Assembly (NCBI GenBank): GCA_016866415.1 | Contig: VGML01000049.1 | Location: 1 to 12,445, forward strand | Source of the DNA: Bacteroidota bacterium | GTDB taxonomy: Bacteria > Bacteroidota > Bacteroidia > Flavobacteriales_D > Crocinitomicaceae | DNA length: 12,445 nucleotides | Direction of reading: 5' to 3' | In this document: positions 1-6,770 of the stretch, in pieces | Layout of the letters: every line of letters starts with the position of its first letter | How positions within the stretch are numbered: position 1 is the first letter of the stretch | Program-made: the position numbers and the translations under genes | The notes under the pieces: generated by a model | The model's database searches: none | The model's input: the letters and a program-made list of their open reading frames with translations, nothing else | What the model was told of the DNA's origin: nothing

Positions 1-3000
1 GTAAAGCTAAATTCCCGATATTAATGTTATCTAAATAGAGAACATTTCCGTACCGACCAATATTTCTAAAAGCAATTTGAAGATTTGACTCAGCCGAATA
101 ACCAGCTAAATCAACGGAATCCGTTCGCCATTGAGACGAATTAGGAGTGAAGTAATCTTGAAAATCCGGTGAAGTGGCCAAATTCGTTCCACCTTTCATG
201 TAAAGGCTTTGAAACGTTTGTCCACAATCTGTAGATGCTAAAACTTCTAACGTATCGCTATAGCCTGATCCCCATCGTGCATAAGCCACATCAAATTTTA
301 AGTATGAATTGGTAGCTATTAAAGAGGGATTAAAATTCATAATGAGATCATCCGAATTTCCTTGCGAATCGTTATTGTAATTATCAAAAATGGCAGATTT
401 ATTAGAATTACCATATCCGCCGGCGCTTGATGAAAGTGACCATTGGGCATCGTTATTTGGATTGTTGATACTCCATCCACTTGGCACAAATGTACCTTCA
501 AAACCCTCTGAAATCGAAGTTGGTAAACTCAAATAGTTCACACTAATTTGAATAGTATCTGAATCCGAATTGCCATTCCCGTCCGTGATTTCTAGAATTG
601 CTTGATGTGAACCAGCTTGTGTAAATAAAACAGAAGGATTTCTTTCAGTTGAAGTACTTGGCGCACCCGTTGGAAAAGTCCAATTCCATGTTGCATTTGT
701 ATGATTTAGAAACGAATGATCCTCAAAATAAAAAGAATCAATTTCACAAACTACCTCTTGTGATAATTTATCAACCATAGCTCTTGCAATAGGGTAGGCA
801 GGCTGTTCGTTTAAAGTACTTTCCCAAATTCCTTTACCATAAGTTGCTAAACGAATTTTTCCATCGCGATAAAATGGTTTTATAATATTTCCACTTGTAA
901 ATAAAGGTAAACCACTGTTATCAAGCTGAAATTGACCTTGATTATTTCTGTAATAAACAGCTCGATCTGTTGCAATGTAAACACCACCATCTGTTCCTGC
1001 AATGCAATTCAAAGCTTGCACCGATTCGTTGTTAAAAATAGAGGATGTCCAGTTTTCCCATGATTGACCTGAATTTGTTGTTTTAAAAACTTTAAAACCA
1101 TTTGAACCATCTGGATAGGCAATCCATAATTCATTTTCATTTTGTGGATTTAACGAAAGTAGCATCCTTCTGCTATTTCCTGTTGGTTTGTTCAACTGAC
1201 TCCAAGTAACTCCACCGTCGGTTGTTTTCCAAAGCGTTCCATTTGAACCAGAACTTGGTTGTTGGTTTAAATAAATGACATTGGGATTGCTTGATGAAAC
1301 CTCAATGTACTTAATCTGATTGGCGGTATTGGTTCCAAAAGTATACAACAAATTGAATGAAGCTCCGGCATCTGTAGTTTTCCAAATGGCATTGTCTTTT
1401 CCAATGTAAGCCATGGAATAACAATTCGGATGAAATTCCATTTCACTTGATTCAGCTGCCCAATAACTTTCGTTTGGAGCCATTCCAAATGCTGCATTGG
1501 CAATCGGATCATTCAAATTAATTGGAATAATTTTTCCCGCAATGTCTGAAAAATAAGTTTTACGATTATTTCCAGGATTCACATAACCCGTAGGTGCTTC
1601 ACCACCACCGAGTTCAAGGAAATTACCAGATCCATAATTTTCGTGATAAGCCAAATTTCCATTGTGATACAATCCACCAACAAGGACATCTTCATTCCAA
1701 CCACTTCCAAATCCCCAATAGTCGGAACCGTGAACGCCAGACATGCGAAATTCATAGTTCGAAGTAAAAAAATCATTAGAACTGTATATCCCGCCATCAG
1801 TTGAAACCCAAGCCGTATTTCCCACAATTCGAAAATCCTGCATATCTACATGCATTCCTAATGGACCTCCAACGTATCCAGCAACAGGAATGAATGAACT
1901 TCCACCATTTGTAGATTTATACAAGTTTAATCCACCAACTAGAATTTCATCCGGATTAGTTGGGGATGCCATTAATGCACAGTTGTAAAATCCCTGGTGA
2001 TAGGTCCAATCTGCCCAACCGATGGCTAAATTCACATGATCTATGGTGTAGGGGCCGCCTGCAGGACTATTTGGCAAAGTCCATATGGCTCCGCCATCAT
2101 TACTTCGGTAAACGCCAATGTAGCCGAAATCATTCGGTTTTGATTCACCAATCAAATAGGCATAAATTCGATTGGGATCAGCAGGAGTTACCGCCAACCT
2201 TGCACCACCATCGTTACGCGCTGGATCTGTTGATGAATACCATCCGTTACTTTGAACACTCCAAGTTTCACCGAAATCTGTTGATTTTAAAAACTCGCAA
2301 ATAATGGCCGATGGGTTGTTGCGCACAATATAAAGAATTGAAGCATCTGCCGTATTTGATTTTATGTCATACGTTTTATTGGAAAACAATTGATTCCAAG
2401 TAGTTCCACCATCCATTGAGCGAAATAATCCTTTGTCTGTGCATGCAAATATGAGTTGGTCATTGGTAGGATGAATCAGTAATTCATTTACGCCTAAATT
2501 AGAGCTGGGTAAAACATTTATCCAAATTTGACCTCCATCAGTAGATCGAAAAACACCATTATTTCCACCTGCAAAAACAATATCGGGGTTTGAAGGATGA
2601 ACTTCAACAGCTGTAACTCCGCTTCCAAAATTCTCGTTTTTTGATACTAGCGTCCAGTTCATTCCTTCATCTGAACTTTTATAGACTTCACCAGGCTCGG
2701 TTCCGCAGTATAAAATAGTCGGAGTATCCATGCATTGGTCGACACTGTAAACATTCGTTTGACCAGAACCTTGATTTCCTCCTTCTTGGTAATTTGTTAT
2801 AGGTCCGACAATACTCCAATTCGATGACTTTGTATTGTTTTGTTTTTTACGATACGAAATTTCGCTGCTTTGCACTTCTGCTTGACTAGGTTCATGAATA
2901 AACCCATTTGCATCAGCATAATTTAAATATTTTCTTCTCCAACGTTTATAATATTGAGTGTGATAGGATTTTTGAAAGGTATTTACTGAATAATATTCTC

Positions 3001-3172
3001 GAAATAATTTATCAACTTCATGAATTGATGGATTTTCTGAATACATGGTTTGAACCCATTGTGGAGCTCTTTCAATTTCCGAATTAGACGGTTTTTGAAG
3101 ATTTTGGGCATCAATCTTTAAAGCACTAAAAATCAGAAAAGCGAATAAAATTAAAAATCTAGAATTTGACAT
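1..3172 (-). CDS. Giant secreted Asp-box beta-propeller protein with PKD-like and choice-of-anchor-J-like domains (3' end outside window)
   Basis: The minus strand reads open from ATG at 3172 to the left edge, 1057 codons with no stop, so the C-terminus is missing. Residues 1-22 form a signal peptide ending in DAQ. Residues of about 120-790 carry at least nine Asp-box motifs (S/T-x-D-x-G-x-x-W/F), for example STDGGQIW, SMDGGTTW, STDFGETW, SNDGGAIW and TTDGGVTW, the signature of BNR/sortilin-type beta-propellers. Residues of about 798-880 look like a PKD domain (ATWNWTFPTG, then NPSVLFTQAGSHQAILEITD). Residues of about 882-1057 start with ISEGFEG and resemble the choice-of-anchor-J/MAM-like module (LKFDVAYAR, VLYLDNINIG). 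Such architectures in Bacteroidota usually end in a T9SS sorting domain, expected just beyond the window. It is likely a cell-surface or secreted protein that binds or hydrolyses glycans or adheres; no catalytic residues could be assigned. The start is chosen because the signal peptide follows directly and a -7 box lies 24 bases upstream. Confidence 0.88.
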   Translation of the reverse strand, partial: MSNSRFLILFAFLIFSALKIDAQNLQKPSNSEIERAPQWVQTMYSENPSIHEVDKLFREYYSVNTFQKSYHTQYYKRWRRKYLNYADANGFIHEPSQAEVQSSEISYRKKQNNTKSSNWSIVGPITNYQEGGNQGSGQTNVYSVDQCMDTPTILYCGTEPGEVYKSSDEGMNWTLVSKNENFGSGVTAVEVHPSNPDIVFAGGNNGVFRSTDGGQIWINVLPSSNLGVNELLIHPTNDQLIFACTDKGLFRSMDGGTTWNQLFSNKTYDIKSNTADASILYIVRNNPSAIICEFLKSTDFGETWSVQSNGWYSSTDPARNDGGARLAVTPADPNRIYAYLIGESKPNDFGYIGVYRSNDGGAIWTLPNSPAGGPYTIDHVNLAIGWADWTYHQGFYNCALMASPTNPDEILVGGLNLYKSTNGGSSFIPVAGYVGGPLGMHVDMQDFRIVGNTAWVSTDGGIYSSNDFFTSNYEFRMSGVHGSDYWGFGSGWNEDVLVGGLYHNGNLAYHENYGSGNFLELGGGEAPTGYVNPGNNRKTYFSDIAGKIIPINLNDPIANAAFGMAPNESYWAAESSEMEFHPNCYSMAYIGKDNAIWKTTDAGASFNLLYTFGTNTANQIKYIEVSSSNPNVIYLNQQPSSGSNGTLWKTTDGGVTWSQLNKPTGNSRRMLLSLNPQNENELWIAYPDGSNGFKVFKTTNSGQSWENWTSSIFNNESVQALNCIAGTDGGVYIATDRAVYYRNNQGQFQLDNSGLPLFTSGNIIKPFYRDGKIRLATYGKGIWESTLNEQPAYPIARAMVDKLSQEVVCEIDSFYFEDHSFLNHTNATWNWTFPTGAPSTSTERNPSVLFTQAGSHQAILEITDGNGNSDSDTIQISVNYLSLPTSISEGFEGTFVPSGWSINNPNNDAQWSLSSSAGGYGNSNKSAIFDNYNNDSQGNSDDLIMNFNPSLIATNSYLKFDVAYARWGSGYSDTLEVLASTDCGQTFQSLYMKGGTNLATSPDFQDYFTPNSSQWRTDSVDLAGYSAESNLQIAFRNIGRYGNVLYLDNINIGNLAL

Positions 3173-3195
3173 AACAAAACGATTTGAATCTCTAA

Positions 3196-3203
3196 CAAAT
3201 GTA
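3196..3203 (-). promoter_or_regulatory. Bacteroidota -7 box upstream of the propeller gene
   Basis: On the minus strand the bases read TACATTTG, a full match to TAnnTTTG, the -7 element used by the Bacteroidota primary sigma factor. About 22 bases further upstream is TTTA, a weak match to the -33 element TTTG. Transcription would start near 3190, giving a short leader of roughly 20 bases before the ATG at 3172. The call rests on motif match and position only. Confidence 0.5.
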
Positions 3204-3341
3204 ATTTAATTCAGGAATTGTATGCTAAATTTAGTTTTTACAAGATTGCTATTTTAGTTTAATTCTAATCACAAGTTGAAGTAAATTCGACTATAAAGCT
3301 AATATGGGAATTTCAAATAAAACAATTTTTCTCTTGTTGCG

Positions 3342-3679
3342 GGCAACAAATCGAAAATCGTCATCGCAGGGAGCGGAATGATTGAAGGAGGGCGCATTTT
3401 ACATTACTTAAATAAACACATAGAAAACCCAAATAACACACTTTTTTTTGTTGGATTTCAAGGCTTAGGAACGTGCGGAAGATCCATTATCGAATGAAAT
3501 CTGAAATCAAATTTTTCGGACAGTGTCGAAAAGTACTTTGTAACATTCGGAGTAACAGTTCAAATTCCTCACACGGTGATCGTGTAGAAATGATGGATTG
3601 GTTTCGCAAATTTAATAACCCGCCACATTGGTCAGTTGTAGTTCCTAAATTACTGGAAACATTTGATTTGAGAGAATGA
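3342..3679 (+). pseudogene. Relic of a beta-CASP metallo-beta-lactamase RNase (C-terminal part), truncated and frameshifted
   Basis: Frame 1, from about 3342, reads GNKSKIVIAGSGMIEGG, then RILHYLNKHIENPNNT, FFVGFQG and GTCGRSIIE, and stops with TGA at 3495-3497. This is the block of bacterial Ysh1/CPSF73-like RNases normally written as KIVIxxSGMxEGGRxxHhL...NTxxFVGxQxxGTxGR. The match continues at once in another frame from 3500 with SEIKFFGQ, and later SSHGDRVEMMDWFRKFNNPP, the RMMBL region with its HGD motif. Exactly five bases separate the two halves where six are expected, so one base was lost between 3495 and 3499. The catalytic N-terminal metallo-beta-lactamase half is absent: only 170 bases separate the relic from the neighbouring gene. 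The usual HGEP motif after NPPH is also gone, and the reading ends in TGA directly against the stop codon of the PAP2-like gene. A 68-codon ORF starting at ATG 3473 covers only the second half and is not a real gene. Confidence 0.82.
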
Positions 3680-4345
3680 CTACCCTTTTACAACTATAAA
3701 CGGATACAGATCATTACAAATAAACGTAATGAAAACAGCTAGCGACCAACCCGTATAAACTTCAATCGGTCGATGTTTGTTCAAATAAAGGCGCGAGGCA
3801 ATTGTTACGCCGGATGCAAGAATTGCGGCCACGATTATCCAAAACTCGAACTGTGCCTGTTGCTTTGCAAAGGCGAGTAAATATCCCACCAAAATTCCTG
3901 CTCCACCAGCATGCATGGAGATTTTAATCCAACGATTGATGAACATGAATGACCCCGTAACAATTGCTCCTGAAAGTGGCAACGCATAAAAATATTTTGG
4001 CAGCACATTATTCGGGGCTTTGAAAACAAACATCAAGTACAAAACCAAACAATATGCGAACATAATCATCAGAGGAATATTTCGTTCCCGCTGATTTTCC
4101 ATATCAATTGTGGAAATTATTTGACGCTTATGCAAAGCATAAAATGAGATTCCAGGAGCTAAGGCACTGAAGGTAAAAAAGAGATAAAGCAACTGTTTTT
4201 TCAACTCGGGATTCAAAAGATAAAGAGAATCTTTGTCCAAATATATTTGCTCAGAAGGAATATAAAGTGTCAAAAGCAAACCATAAGTCGGCATCAAAAG
4301 CGGAAGAAAAATCCAAGAGAAAAAATGGGATAGTGCGCTTTTCAT
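3680..4345 (-). CDS. PAP2-like (phosphatidic acid phosphatase-related) integral membrane protein
   Basis: The product has 221 residues, about six hydrophobic segments and no cleavable signal. Two C-terminal motifs resemble the PAP2 superfamily signature: KISMHAGG at 141-148 in place of the PSGH motif, and SRLYLNKHRPIE at 184-195, matching SRxxxxxHxxxD with Glu instead of Asp. RERNIP at 86-91 may be what remains of KxxxxxxRP. From memory, Bacteroidota relatives also vary at these positions (KISxH, ARL...HTPxQVYAG), so this is probably a family trait, not decay. PAP2 enzymes hydrolyse lipid phosphates or pyrophosphates; whether this one is active is uncertain. Its start lies one base after the rpoN stop, so it is probably co-transcribed and translationally coupled to rpoN. 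It ends against the stop of the convergent RNase relic, and no hairpin terminator is visible there. Confidence 0.75.
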   Translation of the reverse strand: MKSALSHFFSWIFLPLLMPTYGLLLTLYIPSEQIYLDKDSLYLLNPELKKQLLYLFFTFSALAPGISFYALHKRQIISTIDMENQRERNIPLMIMFAYCLVLYLMFVFKAPNNVLPKYFYALPLSGAIVTGSFMFINRWIKISMHAGGAGILVGYLLAFAKQQAQFEFWIIVAAILASGVTIASRLYLNKHRPIEVYTGWSLAVFITFICNDLYPFIVVKG

Positions 4346-4346
4346 G

Positions 4347-5795
4347 TTACAGTTCTTTTCTCATTCGTGCAACCGGTAAATTCAACTGTTCACGGTACTT
4401 TGCAACCGTTCTTCTCGCGATATTATATCCTTTTTCGTTCAGTAATTCCATCAATTTCTCATCGGTCAATGGATTACGTTTGTCCTCGCCCTCAATCGCG
4501 TCTGAAAGAATTTTTTTCACTTCGCGAGTTGAAACCTCTTCCCCACTGTCAGTTGAAAGAGACTCTGAGAAAAAATATTTAAGCGGATAGATTCCAAAAT
4601 TTGTTTGGACATATTTGCTGTTCGCAACTCGTGAAATTGTAGAAATATCCAAGCCAACCATATCCGCAATATCCTTTAAAATCATCGGTTTTAGCTTCGT
4701 TTCATCTCCTGTTAAGAAATAAGCTTCTTGGTAATGGCGTATGGCGTCCATCGTTAGTAAGAGCGTTTGCTGTCTTTGTTTAATCGCATCTATAAACCAT
4801 TTCGCACTATCCAATTTTTGTCGAACGAAAGTCACAGCTTCCTTGTCTGCTTTTGAACTTTTAGCTCCTTCGGCATATGAACGCAGCATGCTTTCGTATT
4901 CCTTACTGACTTTTAGTTCTGGTGCATTTCTTCCGTTGATTGATAATTCCAAACGGCCATCGTTTTCAAAAAGCATAAAGTCAGGAATGATTTGCTGATA
5001 ATTCTTCGCGGTTTCACGCATGGAGCCTCCAGGCTTGGGATTGAGTCTTAAAATCTCATCGATGGCTTCTTTCAAGTCTTCATCTTCGATTTCCAATTTC
5101 TTGGAGATTTTCTCGTAATGCTTTTTAGTGAACTCCTCAAAGTGATTCTCTAGAATCTTTAGTGCCGTGAAGCGAACGATATCCCCGTCCTGCTTTCTTT
5201 TAATCTGAAGTAATAGACATTCTTGAAGGTTTCTTGCCCCAACTCCCGCAGGATCTAGTTCTTGAATCAGCATCAAAATTTCCTCAACCTCTTTTTCTGT
5301 TGTATCCACATTCATGGCAAACGCCAAATCATCGACGATTGCTTCCAAATCGCGATTCAAATAACCCGATTCATCTAAATTTCCAATAAGCACGTCCGCA
5401 ATCATAAATTGCTTATCATCCAAATCCAACAAATGTAACTGCTCAGTTAATTTTTCCTGAAAGGATTGTTCGCCAGAAAGAGGAACCACGCGTTCTTCGT
5501 CGTCTTTGGAACTGTTGTTGGCTTGTGTTTTATAATCAGCCACGTCATCATCAAGGTAATCGGATAAATCAAACTCGTCGTCGCTTTCGGAATCATCATT
5601 GTAGTCATCATCTTGGTTATCGAATTCGTCATCGACCTCATCTGCACCTTCTTCGAGCGCAGGATTTTCCTCAATTTCTTGCTTTATACGTTGGTCCAGT
5701 TCCATAGTTGGAACCTGAAGAAGCTTCATTAATTGAATTTGTTGGGGTGAAAGCCGTTGCTCTAGTTTTTGAGTCAGTTGCTGTTTAAGTGCCAT
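4347..5795 (-). CDS. rpoN: RNA polymerase sigma-54 factor
   Basis: The 482-residue product is full length and has all sigma-54 regions. Region I is Gln/Leu-rich (residues 4-47, with LEQRLSPQQIQLMKLLQ), the part that contacts AAA+ activators. Region II is an acidic linker in which 23 of residues 48-87 are Asp or Glu. The core-binding domain spans about 110-300, with DESGYL at 141, DPAGVGARNL at 181 and LNPKPG at 251. A helix-turn-helix for the -12 element lies at about 373-398 (LKDIADMVGLDISTISRVAN), and the RpoN box ARRTVAKYRE at 460-469 reads the -24 element. The protein directs RNA polymerase to -24/-12 promoters and needs an enhancer-binding ATPase, which is not encoded in this window. A perfect -7 box lies 15-22 bases upstream of the ATG. 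The upstream Omp28-like gene ends only 35 bases away on the same strand, so read-through is also possible. The PAP2-like gene follows after one base. Confidence 0.98.
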   Translation of the reverse strand: MALKQQLTQKLEQRLSPQQIQLMKLLQVPTMELDQRIKQEIEENPALEEGADEVDDEFDNQDDDYNDDSESDDEFDLSDYLDDDVADYKTQANNSSKDDEERVVPLSGEQSFQEKLTEQLHLLDLDDKQFMIADVLIGNLDESGYLNRDLEAIVDDLAFAMNVDTTEKEVEEILMLIQELDPAGVGARNLQECLLLQIKRKQDGDIVRFTALKILENHFEEFTKKHYEKISKKLEIEDEDLKEAIDEILRLNPKPGGSMRETAKNYQQIIPDFMLFENDGRLELSINGRNAPELKVSKEYESMLRSYAEGAKSSKADKEAVTFVRQKLDSAKWFIDAIKQRQQTLLLTMDAIRHYQEAYFLTGDETKLKPMILKDIADMVGLDISTISRVANSKYVQTNFGIYPLKYFFSESLSTDSGEEVSTREVKKILSDAIEGEDKRNPLTDEKLMELLNEKGYNIARRTVAKYREQLNLPVARMRKEL

Positions 5796-5809
5796 GTCAA
5801 AGTGTTACT

Positions 5810-5817
5810 CAAATATA
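5810..5817 (-). promoter_or_regulatory. -7 box upstream of rpoN
   Basis: The minus strand reads TATATTTG, a perfect TAnnTTTG, 14 bases before the rpoN ATG. Transcription would start near 5803, leaving a leader of under ten bases. No clear -33 TTTG is present at the right distance, inside the end of the Omp28-like gene. It could serve rpoN independently of the upstream operon, but the evidence is motif match only. Confidence 0.45.
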
Positions 5818-5830
5818 TAAATAACCTTCA

Positions 5831-6769
5831 TTATGGAACTATTTTTTGTTTGATGACTTGATAAATTTCCCAAGTTACTTTATCATAGACGTATATCAAA
5901 ACATGCATATTTTCTGCATTATGGTTACCATCTAACTGATTAGGAACAACAAAAGAATAATTCACATAGTATTTACCATTAATGATGTCATTACTTGTTA
6001 ATGTCCTACCAAATGCTTGACCTCCTATATTTCCACGATGGATATCTCTATGAACGTATGCTGAATTATGCGAATTATCACTCATTTTTTGATCTCCGAC
6101 CAAAGAATCTTCAATTAAATAAGATACAATACCTAGTTGATTGGTTAAATTTTGATCCAATTTTTCAACCTCTACGTGTAAAAAAGCGCCTTTGGTTTGC
6201 GGGTAATAGTTTAGGACCGACTGAATATTTACTCGTAAATTATTTTGAGTAATCTGATCGTTCATCATAGATGTCCATTGCGCTGGACTTTGAAAAATAA
6301 ACCCATTATTATATCGATTAACAGTCCCTCTTGGATTTCCTGGAAATCCACCATCATTGGTTCCGAAATAGGTTCCGATTTCAACTCCTTGTGGATTTGT
6401 AAAATCAACTGGGTAATTCGGAGGTGATACTACTTGAAAATCGCCGATACCAGTTGGTCCTGAGTGGATAGATGCAGTAAAAACACGTGATGGATTTGCT
6501 TCATGAAGAGCATGAGCCAAATCAGCAGCAGCAGGACAAAAAACACACTGATGTCCGGTAAAATCCTCAATAAGGACATTTCTATTTGTATTTGAATTCG
6601 CGGTAAATTGGGGCCAATCGTTGGCAACATAATCACTCCAATTTCCAGGGTAAAGCGTTGTGTCTAAATCCAAAGATTCCTGTTTTGGATAGGGATCCTT
6701 GACATGGTCACACGACGAAAATTGAAAAGCAATTAGAAATGCAACTGTAATTCGGAATAGATTTTTCAT
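5831..6769 (-). CDS. Omp28-related outer membrane lipoprotein with a CxxC motif
   Basis: The product has 312 residues. A lipoprotein signal ends in FSSC, so Cys20 would be lipidated and the protein anchored to the outer membrane. The segment VLIEDFTGHQCVFCPAA (residues 65-81) is the typical start of the Omp28 family: a thioredoxin-like strand followed by C75-V-F-C78 at the start of a helix. ADLAHALHE and the later GFPGNPRGTVNR segment fit a thioredoxin-like core with an insert; the rest is beta-rich and ends in QVIKQKIVP. Apart from Cys20, the only cysteines are C75 and C78. Omp28 was first described in Porphyromonas gingivalis as an outer-membrane adhesin-like protein, but the biochemical role of the family is not settled. 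The CxxC suggests thiol redox chemistry or disulfide binding (inference). The start lies one base after the stop of the DUF6029-like gene, so the two are translationally coupled in one operon. Confidence 0.87.
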   Translation of the reverse strand: MKNLFRITVAFLIAFQFSSCDHVKDPYPKQESLDLDTTLYPGNWSDYVANDWPQFTANSNTNRNVLIEDFTGHQCVFCPAAADLAHALHEANPSRVFTASIHSGPTGIGDFQVVSPPNYPVDFTNPQGVEIGTYFGTNDGGFPGNPRGTVNRYNNGFIFQSPAQWTSMMNDQITQNNLRVNIQSVLNYYPQTKGAFLHVEVEKLDQNLTNQLGIVSYLIEDSLVGDQKMSDNSHNSAYVHRDIHRGNIGGQAFGRTLTSNDIINGKYYVNYSFVVPNQLDGNHNAENMHVLIYVYDKVTWEIYQVIKQKIVP

Positions 6770-6770
6770 G

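Noticed and set aside
1960..2304. Plus-strand open frame of 114 codons inside the propeller gene
   Set aside because: It is antisense to a clear coding region, has no recognisable domain and no promoter box; a shadow frame.
3334..3349. Perfect hairpin TTGTTGC-GG-GCAACAA at the start of the RNase relic
   Set aside because: It lies next to or within the relic reading frame and is not followed by a T run, so it is neither a convincing terminator nor a known element; probably chance.
3473..3679. 68-codon plus-strand ORF as an independent small gene
   Set aside because: Its sequence is the RMMBL part of the beta-CASP RNase relic; the ATG lies in the wrong frame of the preceding conserved block.
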